Assembly (NCBI GenBank): GCA_025642075.2 | Contig: JAODUO010000054.1 | Span: forward strand, 108,501 to 172,500 | DNA from: Ridgeia piscesae | Lineage: Eukaryota; Annelida; Polychaeta; Sabellida; Siboglinidae | DNA: 64,000 nucleotides | Direction of reading: 5' to 3' | Shown: piece after piece, positions 1 to 15,000 of the stretch | Layout of the letters: the number at the start of each line of letters is the position of its first letter | Numbering within the stretch: position 1 is the first letter of the stretch | Made by a program: the position numbers and the translations under genes | Notes under the pieces: generated by a model | Told to the model about the DNA's origin: nothing | Seen by the model: the letters and a program-made list of their open reading frames with translations, nothing else | The model's database searches: none

Positions 1-2
1 TA

Positions 3-3000
3 CAGACGGTGTCTGTTGACAGGGTTCTACTCACCAAACTCTCCGGAACGAACTTGAGCGGCCAGCCCGAGTATGCACAGGTCAGTGCAGGTTGAGATGA
101 GGTGGGGTTGTCCAGTAGGGTGGGGTGGTCCGTAGAAGAATGTGTTGATGGGAGATAACTTAACTCTCTCAAGGCCAGATTAATGGAAATATATACCTGC
201 TATTGAATTCTAATAAGTCAAGAGATTGTGTTTTGACCGAATCATATGCTATAATTTAGTTGCTTAAATGCAAATAAATAAATAAATTCTGGTCTGATTT
301 AAATATACTTTTTAATACATCTGTAGTATTAATTCCTTGTGTATATAGCCAATTGTATGCCATATATGTCATTTTATTACCCAAATATGAATTTTCAAAG
401 TTTGACAAAATTAAAATATTTACACATTTGTCAAAAATTAAATGTTATTAACAATTTACGGAGACTTGTTAAATATGAAATATGAATAAATTACTATACC
501 ATAAAATGTACAACTAGTAACATGTCTGTGTTAAACAAAACTGAAATTATTTCAGGGGTAGACATTAGCGCTGGCCTGACGCGTGTGAGAGTGTCGGGCC
601 ACCAGTTTTTATATTTTACTGGTCGGACGGGCCACTGGTTTCAACAGTCAAATTATTCACCATTGTTTTAGGTAGTTTCTATCAGTTGTCACTCCCTACG
701 CAACAATTAAACATAATATGTCACAGCCAAATCCATGGACTCACGTTATCAGTCGAAACTAGTCGCCATCTTGTTTACAAGTTGCAAGTTCTCCATGACT
801 CCGCATGGTGTCGCTGCTGGTGAGGCAAGGCGGAGATGCGAGGCGGACACCTTCCTAGTGAATTAGCTAAGATATCGCTTCGGATTTTATAGTAATAGCC
901 GAGTGGTACCAAAATAAAAATTTGGCATTCAATTTCGCGTTCTCCCTTATGATAGTTGCTATCCTAATGTGTAAAACGAATAGACAAAATGTGTTGATCA
1001 TGTCACGACGACGCCTTGTGGAAAAATCCCATTTCGCACATGCATCCCACATTTGTGTGGCCTTCTATTTCTTTCTTTGACTAAACTTAATTCACACCTT
1101 GCGTCAAATTTATAACGTTTGGCAGCGACAGGATCCACACCAATGTCGTTGTTACTCTAGAATTATCCAGGTCATGCGCATAGCGGAACTCCCTAATGTT
1201 GACGTGTCACAATGGGGAACGCCAAATAAGGAGATAGTCGATCGAACAGAGCTCGCATTTATTTGAATTTCCCGTAAATACAGGTCAAAGAGTGGGGATG
1301 CTGTCTACGCAAGCAGTTAGAGGATAGTTTGGCGGTTCTATTCGTACCACACAACATGGTGAACAGTGAAAGTACGGTGGTGTTACTAAGGTCTAAACAT
1401 CGCGTATTTTCAAACATGTCCTGCGTCTTCAAAATTAAAATGTATTTCACAATTGATAGGGGCTCATTGTGTTATCACAAAAAGTCACTTAGATGTATGT
1501 AATTATTATAAAAGTGAACTTTATTGATAGAATACATATAAAAGAATTAGAAAAGAGCAAAAACACGTTTTTGATTTTTTTTAACATTATTTCAGCTGCC
1601 GTGTCTATTTTTATGTTCTAAATATAAACAAATATATATTTTATTGTACAATGTACCTGTTTTTTAAAGAATAAATGTGTATTCCTGCAAAAAAAATCAG
1701 GCCAGTAACTTTTAAAATCCACTGGCCCCTGGGCCAGTGAATAAAAAAACCTTATTGTCGCTCCCTGAATTTTGTTTTTGTGAGTGCATGTATTTTCCAT
1801 ATTTTATACAAAATGGCATTCTTTGTGATCATAACTGTCATCCCAGCAGAATAATTAAGTTGTTATTATACTTCAAATGTGTAATAGTATTGCAAAACGT
1901 TCCCGTTTGATGACAGCGTTTGTTATTCACTCAGTTTGAAAAGTCAATCAAAGTCTGAATTACTGAAGTTACATAATGACAACGTCAGTAGGACTCAGAC
2001 CACATTTGCATTTTCCATAGGCGACCATTATAACGTTTCCTCATTTCCTACAAATCTTGAATAGATCTGTTATTGACAATTTCACAGCATATTTACCCTC
2101 CATAGACAGAAGTTCTGTGAAAAATTTCTGAACTTTTAATACCTCAGGCTCCCACAAATTTCGACTGACAGCTGTCGTGATTTGACAGCTCTGATGCCAC
2201 GCTGCACGAAAACATCATTTCTAATCACTCCACTCTACATATGTGCTCACCGAAATTCAGACAACCTGCATGATGCTGCTTTTAAATGGTACTCTTTGGT
2301 CGGGGAATGGCGGACGAGCACCTTATTGTGGTCTTACATCAGTAATTACAACGGAGCTAACAAACATCACCTGCATCATCGCATAGCGCATTAATATTTT
2401 ATAACAAAATAGGCTGCTCAAAAGTTTGCATTTAATTGTAGAAATCACCAGCAGGCACATTGTTTAGAAGAATTTGTGTGTGCTTCCATGTTTTTCACCC
2501 CACGGCAAATGGTAGAATTTAATCTTATTGGCTGAAAATATATTCACTGTGTGATGATCCTGACAAGCAAAACTGCATGGCAGTTGACGCTATATAGCCA
2601 CGGAATTCGCCTGCATTTCAAAATGTTGACACTTGCCAGTGAAACTTATTATTACGTATGAACTGCTGAAATAAATTGCAACTACTGGACGACACTTTTG
2701 CGGTACGCAATTTAAATGTGCCTCTCTATTCGGGCGTATTCAGGCGTTCTGGCTACGAAAGGGGACTTGGGTTGATTCAAGCATTCTGACCACGAGAAGA
2801 CTAATGTTTATTCTAAATGTATACCTGCATTACCAGTCATCTGACAACTTTGAGGAATTTTGTAACTACTTGGGTAAAATTGCATCTTTTTTTGACATTT
2901 TAATGCTGCTGTTAACACCCCTTTTGAATCTGAATTAATTGCTATGTGTGAGAATACTGGTTTGGTTATCTCAGATTATGATATTTTTGGTCGATCTAGC

Positions 3001-6000
3001 AATACGTATATGTATGCAAGTGATGCTCACAACTCTACCTCGTGGTTAGATCACTTTATCTGCTCTCACAGTGTAAACTTGATGATCACTGATTTATATA
3101 TATTAGAAAAATGTCCTAGTTCGGATCACCTCCCTGTAGGACTAGTGATCTCTACTGCACTAACTGCAGAAAGATGTGTTAATAACGTGAAACATGCTGA
3201 CAAAATACCTCCTATCTTTAGATGGTCTAATGCAAAGGATTGTAATATCAAAGAATATGGAAAGTGTAGTGCTGTTCATCTAGACAGAATACACATTTCA
3301 GACTCATGTACGTGCACTAATTCTAACTGTTCAAACAGAAATAAGTGACATTGACAATTTATTCGATGATATATGTAATGCGCTTCGGGTATCTAGTCTT
3401 AAAACGATTACTACATGCAAAAAAACATTGTGCCAAGACTACATTGTACCTGGGTGGAATGATTACGTTAAGGAAGCGCACACTGAAGCTAGATATTATT
3501 ATATTTTATGGCGTGATATGGGAAAACCTAAGCATGGCCCAGTCTGTGAACTAATGCGGAAAACTAGGTTACATTTTAAATATATGCTAAAACAGTGTCA
3601 ACAACGTGAAGATATGGCTCGAGCAGATACCATGGCTAAATCCATGCAAGCTAAAGATGCAGACAGTTTTTGGAAAAATGTATCTGAAACATACAAGAAA
3701 GGTATACCCAATGCTACAAATGTCAATGGTGCTAATGATCCTACGGCCAAAGCCGCCATGTGGAAAACACATTTTGAATCGTTGCTAAACAATGTAACCA
3801 CAGATGCAAATATGCAAATTGTGAAAGAGCGTGTACAAAACACAGAATATTTGTATTATGGAAATAACTTACTCATAACTCCTTGTATGGTTCAAAATGC
3901 TATCGATAAGTTGAAATCTGGAAAAGCAACGATGGTCTATCTGCCGAACACTTTATTCATTCACATAGGCGTATAACTATAATGTTGTCCATTTTCTATA
4001 ATAGAGTGATTTCTCATGGTCATCTACCTGATGACTTTGTGAAAACTATTATAATTCCATTGATAAAAAATAAGTCTGGAAACACGAGCAATGTAAATAA
4101 CTACAGACCAATTGCGCTTGTCACCATTGCCTCAAAAATATTAGAAATTATATTGCTGGAACTGTTGACCCCATATCTTAATACAACCGACAATCAATTT
4201 GGATTCAAGAAGGGACACTCTACTGACCACTGTATATTTGCTTTAAAAAATGTTATTCAGTACTATAAAAGTAACAATAGCCCGGTGTATTCATGCTTTC
4301 TGGACGCTTCAAAAGCATTTGACAGAGTCAATCACTGGACGCTTTTTAGAAAATTGCTTAATCGAGGTGTGCCTGTTGTACTTATCCGTATCCTGTTGTA
4401 CTGGTACAGAACCCAAACATTCTGTATCAAATGGGGTTCTACAACATCAGACTTTTTTAATGTTTCTAATGGTGTTCGACAAGGTGGGATTTTGTCCCCA
4501 TATTTATTTATCGTATACATTGATGAACTGAGCAATATGCTAAATAGTGCTGGTATAGGTTGCCACATACACAACTACTGCACTAATCACGTGTTCTATG
4601 CTGATGACATATGTGTTATTGCTCCTAGTCCTAGTGGGCTTCAGGGTTTGCTGAACATATGTGCAAAGTTTGGGCTTGTAAATGATGTTGAATATAACCC
4701 TATCAAGTCGTTGTGTATGGTCTTCAAACCACGTGGTTTTAACCTGAAATGTCCAGATATATATATGAACGTAAACAAGCTTGCATATGTCAAAGATGCA
4801 AAATATTTAGGTGTGATAATATGCAATGACCTGAAAGATGACGGAGATATTTTGAGACATCTTCGTAATTTTTATGCTAGGTCTAATAGCATTATCAGAA
4901 AACTTCACCACTGTTCCGTGGGTGTTAAACTACGTCTGTTTCATGCATATTGCTGTACAACTTATTGTTGCCAATTATGGGTTAACTTCAATAAGGGCTC
5001 TTATTTAAAAGCTAAAGTTGCCTACAACAATATGCATAGACGGATTTTGGGATATAACCGACGGGACAGTGCAAGTAGCATGTTTGCTAATAATGCTATT
5101 GATACATTTGACGCCCTATAGCGTAAGAACATTTATGGTTTAAAAAAACGCATTTTTAACATAAATAATGACTTGATTAGGGTTATGTACAATTGCTTTG
5201 AAATAGTAAATGGCCCAATGTGGATTAGCTGGGCCAATTCGTTGTACACAGTAAATATTAAGATAGTCATCATGTCTCGCATATAACTTTATTATTTATT
5301 TATTATTATATATATTTTTAAAGTCAGCAAGTTGTTTATATAACTTACTTTTCAAACCGTGTTTATTTACATGAATTAATTGCATATTTATTATACAATC
5401 ACATCCTGTATATTGCTCATTATTGTATCTGTTTTTCTACAATTTTACATTTATCTAACTTATAACCTTATTTATTTTTATCTTATTTATTTTTTATCTA
5501 TTCATTTTTTAACTATATATTTTATAGGCTAATGTATGTACCAATTGTATATGGGTTTTTACCTGAAATAAATGTGTTCGTATTCGTATTCGTAATGTTA
5601 TCTGTTCTACTTATGCATCATTATCACTGATGTGCCACTTAGACAATGGGTTGTTTGGATCAGCAAATTGATCTGTGAATCAGTGTAATCATTTCAAATA
5701 TGTGAAACATAAACATACTTATTTCTGTATTGACTGGTTTCAAAATGTTTCGCATTAGAAAAAGAAAAAAGTGCTATAAAAAATAGATTGTCAAGTTAAC
5801 AAATTTACAGGTCAAAACACATCATAAAACCTCCAGTTCAATGGTTGCTACCACCCGTATGACTCGTCCGATATCAGCAATCTTGATACCATTTGAAATA
5901 CTTTCTGCTATTCAAACGTATAAATAGTTTCCCAATAATAATTTTCCGACATTTAGCCACTGACAATCATGATTCGTCCACACAGGTCACCTGTCTGCCG

Positions 6001-9000
6001 TTTCTGGCACCAGTTTATAATATCATTCAGTAAACTCCACCCAGTTTTAAACTTCCGCAAAACTTACTTTATTTGTGTTTACATTAGGACACACTCACCT
6101 ACATCAAGCAGCCAGCAGATTGACTATTAGCATCGACTGTTTGGTGTACATTATTGTGACTTTACACTGATGTTGAGAATGCCACCGTCAAAAGCCTCTC
6201 AGTTTAACTGCTGTGTATAAATTGATGGAACTCATAGCATGAAATCAAGAACTTGTGACGAGCACAAGTTTGAATCATATGCAAACGAGACATTGCATAC
6301 TGCAATCATAAACTTTGTGAACTGAATACCTGCCATTGATTGGAACTGATCAGAACACCAAATATATCACCATCTAAAAGAGTCTCAGCAGCGACTGCAC
6401 GTTCTTCGAAAGTTACGAGCTTTCTACGTTTATCCACTACTTCGTCTACGCCTCTCTTAACCTACTGCAGCATTTGATACTACCCTGCTCTTTCTGTGAA
6501 AAACCATAACAGGCTTCTGAAAATCTCACATTTCTGCCAAGATCATTGGTTTACCTACACCAAAGCTCTCCGAAATAATCGACCATGCAATTTTGAAGAA
6601 AGCTCGTGCTGTCGCTCTCTACGTTCTTCCATGTACTTCCGTCTCAAAGGAGATACTGTTGTATAAAATGTAAAACATCTCGCTATAGCAGGAGTTTTGT
6701 GCCTGTGGCCATTAGAATGTTGAATGCTAAATGAGTCATATTGATGTCACCCGGTTGAATTGTTCTTGTGGATACATCTGGAAATTCATTTGCATTTTGT
6801 TGTGACCATCCCATATATTTTAGATGTGATCATGAGTTGTAAAATGCATATCCTTTTTAAGGACAATAAAGTGATTTGAATTTGAATTGAATCTATGATG
6901 CCACTATATATAAAATTACACCACAAAATCTAGATAGACACTAGACTAGCAGAGAGAGCAAGTGATGCCAAGATCACTGGGACAAGGCGAACCATGAGGA
7001 TGTTAGCAACCATTCAATTTAATGGCAATGTTTTGAGTTGACAATTCTTTGCCCACTTATCTATGTTTTATATGATGTACACTGGCAGTGGTAGAAGTGG
7101 TAGACGTCATGTTTGACGTGTCACTGTTTGCAGGTGGAGTTTGTTGACAATGGAGGGAGTGACACCATCAAGACGGAGCAGTTGTACGACCTGCCAACAT
7201 CTATGATAGACATACCATACCAGGCAAGTCTCACTCACAAATGTTCCATTTATTTCAAAGCAGTTATGTAATTTGTGTATCACAGTTAATTTTTTGGTAC
7301 CTAAGTGCAGAGATGTATCTACAAAAGACAGTTTTGTGTACAACGGGGGCTGGTTACTGATGATACCCAGCCACTTGTATGCCCCATTTTAGCCTCTCTT
7401 TGAACTCAGCATCTACGTCGGGGTCTGTGAATCGGTAAAATGCAGAATATAAAGACTTGAAACACAGGACGCTAGCCTCAATGTGACCAAGCCACTGTCG
7501 TATTTCTTTTGACGTCGCTCCCTTGTAGATGTTTTTTGGTACTAGTCGGGTTCGAGGGAATGTCTTCGCTATTGGTCCAAGAGCCCTGTCATTCAATGCT
7601 GTTGCAATGATGTAATCCTGAGTTTGTGATTCTCGGATTGCTTCTGGAACCTTTTCATTGCCGAGAAATACGTGCTCACGGTACATACCCCGAAACGCTG
7701 CGTCGAACACAGTGACATTATAAAGCGACATGAGACTACAATGTGTATTCATATAAGCGCAGTAGAACCGCGGGAGTATGACTATGCGGTTAAGGACCTT
7801 GCCGATGGCTAGTGCACTCTCCAGTGCCAATTTTTCGAGTCTCTTGGTGTCGTTTACCCCTCCCACGTTGGGGTTTCCGTAGAGGAGATATTTTCTGCTG
7901 TGGCTGCTATAGTAGGCCTCCGTGTCTTTCGTCCACATCATGTTCTCTTTGAGGCGGTAGATTTTCGCCGGTATCGAGTGCAGCCCATTATTTTGTACGA
8001 CGATGCATTTCATACAAGGATACTGTCCATAGTAAGTTCGCAGGCCCAGCTCGAAGTAAACATGTCCGCCCTGGAAGGATTCCCGCGGTAACCACGTTAC
8101 CTTGAAGCCTTTAATGATGTCATAAATCTCCCGGGATATGTCTTGACGACTTTGTGTGACCTTGAGCGTCACCTGGCTGATGAAAATAAATAGCTCCATG
8201 CTCCGTGGTGTGGGGTGCGCGTACATGAAGCCAAGGTCAAGGTCAGCCAAGACCGCTACATCGCAGTCGGTGCAGTTGATGTGACTGAAGGGGTTTTCGA
8301 AGAACACCGCGTCGACATCCGTGTACAGGATAGTGTATCCTGCACGGAGCGCCGTCGTGATCAGGTGAAACATCTCGTGGACGTGATCGGATTGGACGTT
8401 CACACTGTCACCCATGTCATTACGGTCATATACATGACACGGCAGGTGATGTGCTGTCATCGCGTCACCACACCCGCTGTCGGAGGTGACAAACATCACA
8501 TTGTCTATGCCATGTCTGCGTAGGGACGACTCGTAGAAGTTCTCCGTTGTCTCTAGTGCCAAACAGTCGACGTACGAGAGGACAACGACTCTGTCATGTG
8601 GCGCCACCTCGTGGAGAGCGGCGAGGAACGACGTGGTGGCACGGGTGGCGCCACCTGGGTGGTGCAGAGGTTCGGATGGCAGCAGGAGGTAGATGTGTAC
8701 AAACCATGTGAACAGAAACAGCAACGAAAAGACGATGGTTTGTCTGGAACGCAACCACTGCACTTGTTGCCTCATGGTGCCGCCAGCTGTAACAGAATTA
8801 CAACTGTAACAGCATTTCTGCTTTCCTTAGTGTAAAAGCTTTACTATGTAGTTGTAACATACATAGTAAGCACCACACTGCATCATACCCTGTGTTGGAA
8901 CACTACTAAACTATTCATTCATTGTGACTACATATGGCATTGTACCAAGGAACACAATACCATTTAACACCATTGTTACAATTCACCAGTGAAATTGGAT

Positions 9001-12000
9001 CGAACCAGTTATACACTAACAAACACCTACCTGTCTTACTGAGCAGCTATACGTGATGTAAGAGCAAATAGGACTGTTCGTTGACCTGACAGAGGTAACA
9101 CGATACTTTGTATTAGGTGACTAGGACATGTGATTCATATTTGCTAGTGATGAAGCATCTAAAAAGTGCATTTATGTGCCTTTCTGACATGAGCACAGTT
9201 CATTTATTTATTATGTTTTTATCAGCCTGGCACTTTGGCAACGGATAGTTAATTGCAGTAACATGTTTAAGCAATCATTTTATATTTTATGAATATCTAC
9301 TACATGTACATGTAAAGTGCCCTGAATAGTTTTTAACTAAGTTTTTCCCACTATATAAATATATTTATTTATTTATTTAACCCCACCTGCTGTTGTCATC
9401 GGTGGGAGTTTGTCCGTGGTACAGGGTGTGTGCCAACTACACTCCTGCAAGAGGACCAGTCATGCATGCAGCTGTTATACGGGATGATTGTCCTACACAC
9501 CCTACTGCTTCTGTGTAGCAACACAGGTGTACAGGACAATCATGTGGAATAACAGCTGCATGCATGACTGGTCCACTGGCAGTAAGTATAGCTGGCACAC
9601 ACCCTGTACCATTGACAAACTCTCATCGATGTCAACAGCTGGTGGGCTTTGCTGGTCTGCTTCCTCCCAGAGCATGACTTGGTACTGAGCTTGCGTGCAG
9701 GTGAAGGGGCTTGATTACAATGTCTCAACATCAAGCAACCTATATTGAACATATGTGACCCGACACACCAAAATCAGGAATAAGTCGGGATTGCCGAAGC
9801 TGGCAAATCAGCTTCAAAGTGCGCAAATGGGTATTTTTGGATGGAAAGGTCGATTTTCAGATATAGGTGAATTTAGTTAATGTAGTTATCGTACATTACT
9901 ATTATGCTGTTGTAACATCATAAAACGAATTATAACATTGCTAAAAATATTTTTTAACAAGATTGCCACCTAGAGATTCAACTCTAGATGGCAGGTGGAC
10001 TAGGAAGCCATTTGGCTTATCGAGAGTCCAACCTATCTATCTAAGTATACCCCGCCCTTCTTAGGTATATGTCGATTTTATTTTTAAATATATTAACACT
10101 GCTAGCACCTACACAATCAGCTGATAATCTGTTCCATTCGTTTACTGTTCTTTGTGAAAATGAAAATTTTCTAATATCTAGTCTACACTGCTTCTTTGCT
10201 AATGTAACTCCATGTCCTCTAGTCCTTCTCTCTTCCTTGACTGTGAAAACAATATTTCTGTCAATATTTTCATATCCATTCAATATTTTAAACACCTCAA
10301 TCTGATCTCCTCTCAATCTTCTGGTTTCTAGTGTTGTTAAGCCACATTCTTTTAGACGCATTTCATAACTAATATTCCTGAGTTTTGGTATCATTTTGGT
10401 TGCTCTCCTTTGTACTCTTTCTAGCATATCAATATCCTTCTTGCAATATGGCCTCCATGCTTGTATACAATATTCTAAGTGAGGCCTAACTATTGTTTTA
10501 TACAGCGGTATTATTAGTTCTTTTTCTTTGTACACTATATTTCGCCTAATTAATCCAAGAATTTGGTTTCCCTTCGCTGCTGCAATTCCACACTGCTCTG
10601 ATACCTTCATGTCAGCACTAATAGTTAACCCTAAGTCCTTTTCCTTTAAGGTAGTATTTAGTACAGTATCACCCATTGTATATTGTGCATCTTCATTCCC
10701 ATGTCCTGTGTGAAGGCACTTACACTTTCCAAAATTAAACAGCATTTGCCACTTCTCAGACCATTCTATCAACTTATTAAGATCATCTTGTAAATGCTGT
10801 CTATCTGCATCACTTTTAATTTTCCTAAACACTTTTGTGTCGTCCGAAACTTCAACACCTTGCTTGTTATGTCATCATCCAAATCATTGATATATATTAA
10901 GAATAAAATAGGTCCCAGTACTGATCCCTGCGGTACTCCACTCAAAACCGCTTTCCAGTTTGAAACCTCCCCATCAACTACTACTCTTTGTCTTCTACCA
11001 ATAAGCCATTTTTCTATCCAGTTGATCATTCCATTTCCTATGCCATGGGCCTTTAGTTTAAGTAGTAGTCTTTGGTGTGGCACTTTGTCAAAGGCTTTTT
11101 TAAAATCTAAGTAGATTATATCTACTGGTGATCCCTCATCTAGCCACTTTGTGACATCTTCAAAAAACATAACATATTTGTTAAGCATGACCTCGCTTTT
11201 AAAAACCCATGTTGAGATGGGTTTATCAATTTATTTTTAACAAGAAAATCAACCAGGTGATCTTTAATTAGTCTTTCTAATAGTTTGCAAATCACCGATG
11301 TTAAACTCACTGGTCTATAGTTCTCTGACTTGTTTCTCGAACCTTTTTTAAATAATGGTATAATGTTTGCTTCTTTCCATTCTAACGGAACTATTCCCTC
11401 CTCTAATGACAAATTGAACACTGTTGCAAGCGGTATGCTGATTTGTTCTACAATTTCCAATAGTAATTTGGGAGGAATCCCATCCACTCCAGGTGATTTA
11501 TTATCCTTCATATCTCTTATTTTCATAGCTACCATTGTTGGGGTTACAGTTAGTTGTCCTAAATAGTCAAACTCTCTCCCTTCGAACTTAGTCTCAAGTA
11601 CTGGTAATATACTAATATCTTCCCTGGTAAACACCGAACTAAAGTACTCATTTAGGTTTTCTGCCATTAAGAATCCCTCTGTTATTATGTTTCCATCACT
11701 ACCTTCTAGAGGACCGACCTTATCCTGAACTTTCTGTTTACTTCGAACATACGCATAAAAACTCTTGCTGTCATGTTTTATATTAAAAGCTATTTTTTGT
11801 TCGTAGCTTCTCTTTGAATTTCTAATTTCAGCTGTAGCTTGATTAAGTGCTTCTTTATAAATGCTATAGTCTTCTTCACTTCCGGTATGTCTATATGTCT
11901 TCCACATCATTTGCTTGTACTTGATTTTTCTAATGGCTTCCTTCGATAAGTGTTTCTTCTTTGACCGTTTCCCCTGTTTTTTCAAGGGGACAAATTTGTC

Positions 12001-15000
12001 AACGACGCAGTCAATTTCACTCTTTAAAATATTCCAGCATTCTGTTGCTGTCTTATTCTTCAGTGTGTTATTCCAGTCTATCTTTGCTAAATATTCCCTC
12101 ATGTCCTTATATCTTCCTTTGTGAAATTTTTTCCTGTACCTTATTTTTCTATTCCGTTCTCCCTTTACTTTGATGATAAAATGTATCTGGTTGTGATCAC
12201 TACACCCCAGTGGCTCACATATCTTGACATTATCAACAAATTCCTTCTGTGAGCTCAATACTATGTCTAACACATTCTCGCCCCTGGTTGCTTCTAACAC
12301 ATGTTGAGAAAGGAAACTATCTTGTACTAAATTTAAAAACTCTTGATCCTCTCTCCCGGTACTCTGTAGAGATGTCCACTGTATATGCCCATGGTTAAAA
12401 TCTCCCATGATAATACAGTCCCGTTTACTCACTTCTTTGATAGCGTTATGTATTTTTTCATTCTCTTCCATGCTTATGTTTGGACTCCGATACACTAACC
12501 CAACAGTTAATGTTGAGTTTCCTGTAACTATGTTACACCAGACAGCTTCTTCACATTCTTTTTCTAATTTTATTTCATAAGCTTGGATGGATTCTTTAAT
12601 ATATAAAATAACTCCGCCTCCCCTTCTTCCTAATCTATCTTTCCTAAACATTACATACCCTGTCATTCCTAATTCGGCATCTGATATATCGGGTGTGGCC
12701 CAAGATTCAGTTATACCTATTATGTGAGGGTCAATATCTTCTACCATAATGTTTAGTTCATTTCTTTTGTTTACTATGCTCCTTGCATTTGGAACAGCTA
12801 TGTCGATCTCAATGAGCACGAAGAACGAAAAATGTGCTTCATTCAGATGCATCGTGTCCGCCGTAGATCCTGCCTACCCCCGCCATATTGGTATCGTTTT
12901 GAAGCTGAACTATTATGGAATGTATTCACACGCGCGAAATTTGTCACATGTCAGTATAAAGCCAATTAAAATGCTTGAAAACAGGACTAAAACGTAAACA
13001 AGAGCACGTTGGCGAAATCACGTGATATAATGCACCCCGTTGATTGGCGGCTGACCTTTAAACCCACGCGAAGCCAGTTTGTTTTGGTTCGACATCAGAT
13101 GCACCGCTCTATAAAATCTGCGAATTCTAATTTATTATTAAGTTGTCAGTGCCGTAGTTTTAGTTGTTAGTTACATAGGTCTAAATCTGTGCAGTGATAG
13201 GCTCAACAACAGCATGGATGTTGCACAGCAGCGTGATATAGACATCGATCGACCTAGACCTAGCGCTCAGCGATGGCCGCGATGGCAAAATCTGCGCGGA
13301 GTGTTTGACAACGAATCGTTGACACAACTATTGGGTGCGTATCGGATGGAGAGTTTACTGGATTCGTACGTGTCAGACAACAACAGTGAAGCAGGAAGTG
13401 TCGTTTTGGCCCTGAGTGCAAAAGTGGGGAGGAAGTGACAGCTTCGATCATGGATCGCAACACCAACGCTGCTGAAAATGTACTCGTAGATTTAGACCAA
13501 GAACTTGAACACGTTCGTGGATTCATCTGCGGTTGCAGGTGTTTTGATGATGGACCCTGCTGTCAACAATTCATGGAATGGGAAATTGTTGACAGCCCAA
13601 ATGAATGCAAAGGAGATGACAGCCAGACTGAGGGTAAGTTATACTAGCTCTATTGACTGTTTTGCTGTGGTGGCAGGCTCAGCCTCACTCATTGTCACAT
13701 TGAGGTCTCTAACAATGACATGCCATGACTCACATAAAGCCGTGGCTTTGCTGTGAGTGTGAGAGTATCAATGTCACTGGTAATGTACTAGTACGTTAAT
13801 AATTTGTGATACTAGTACCATGATTCATTTAGAATTATGTTTTTAACTTATTTATACCTGCTTGTTATTATCATAGATCTTCATGAAATTAATGATCACA
13901 TTTATTAGGTAGAATATTTTTATTATTAGGGGAGGGGAGTAATTTTTGGCAACAGGTAAGAAAGAAGACATTTTGATTTAGAGCAGATAAGGAATGGGAT
14001 CGAATGTTTATAATATTCAGAACTGACTCTAAATGATCCAAGTTATTCGTCAATTATGCTGTTAGCCTGCTTATTTACCTAGCTGCTGGGCTCAATATGT
14101 CATCTGATTTAATGATCAACTGTCCATATCTCCAGTTTGAAATAATGGACAGTCATTACATAAATTTTTGCAGGATTAAATGTTTCGTATTTGGGAAGTT
14201 AAGACCATTATGTTTGTTTTGTATCAGGTTTACGTCTGAAGAACCCAGTGTCGTGTTCGCCAGAAAGCAGCCATCCGATGACAAACAGCGGTTCGATTTG
14301 CAGCACAGGCGAGGAGTCTACCCACCTGCTGCTCTACCTACAGAACCACCACCCCCAGGCCTCAACATCCACCAATAGTGTTTGTTTGACAAGATCAATG
14401 AATTCTGCGGACATCAACTGTCCATTGCAAAGCCGACACATCCGAAGCCGCACTAGTCCACTACTGCAACAGTCTGCCCATCGTGTGTAGGGCTGCTGCC
14501 ATTGGGCATTGGCACATAAACAAATGACAAAAGAAGCAGTGACTGTGTCGTGCTGTGTCAGAAACAGACAGAACACATGGCTAGGTTCTGTGAACATTTT
14601 ACTGTCGATTTCCGATTTGGTGCAGAATGTTAGAAATTGATATCTCTGGAACTATAAGAGCTGCAAAGGTGTCTTTATGTTGCAAATGTATTAAAATACT
14701 TCATTAAACTTTAAAGCTCTTATTCTCAGAATCGTTTTTCAGAAAATGACTTGGTACACCTTCTCTTTATGAAACAATAACTTGGCGACCAATACAGCTA
14801 GACATTTGTGTTTGGTACCGTTAGAAAGCCCATAACTTTACTTTTCACATGGTACCTTTAACTCAAAAAGTGATTTTCCTACTTATTCCTCATCTTGTTG
14901 TGTTGGGTCACGCCATGAACAATACGTTCAAGGCTCCAAGATATTGTTATGTTGTAAGAAATTGACTTACTTTGGAGCAAAATGTGTAGAAACGTAGGGC

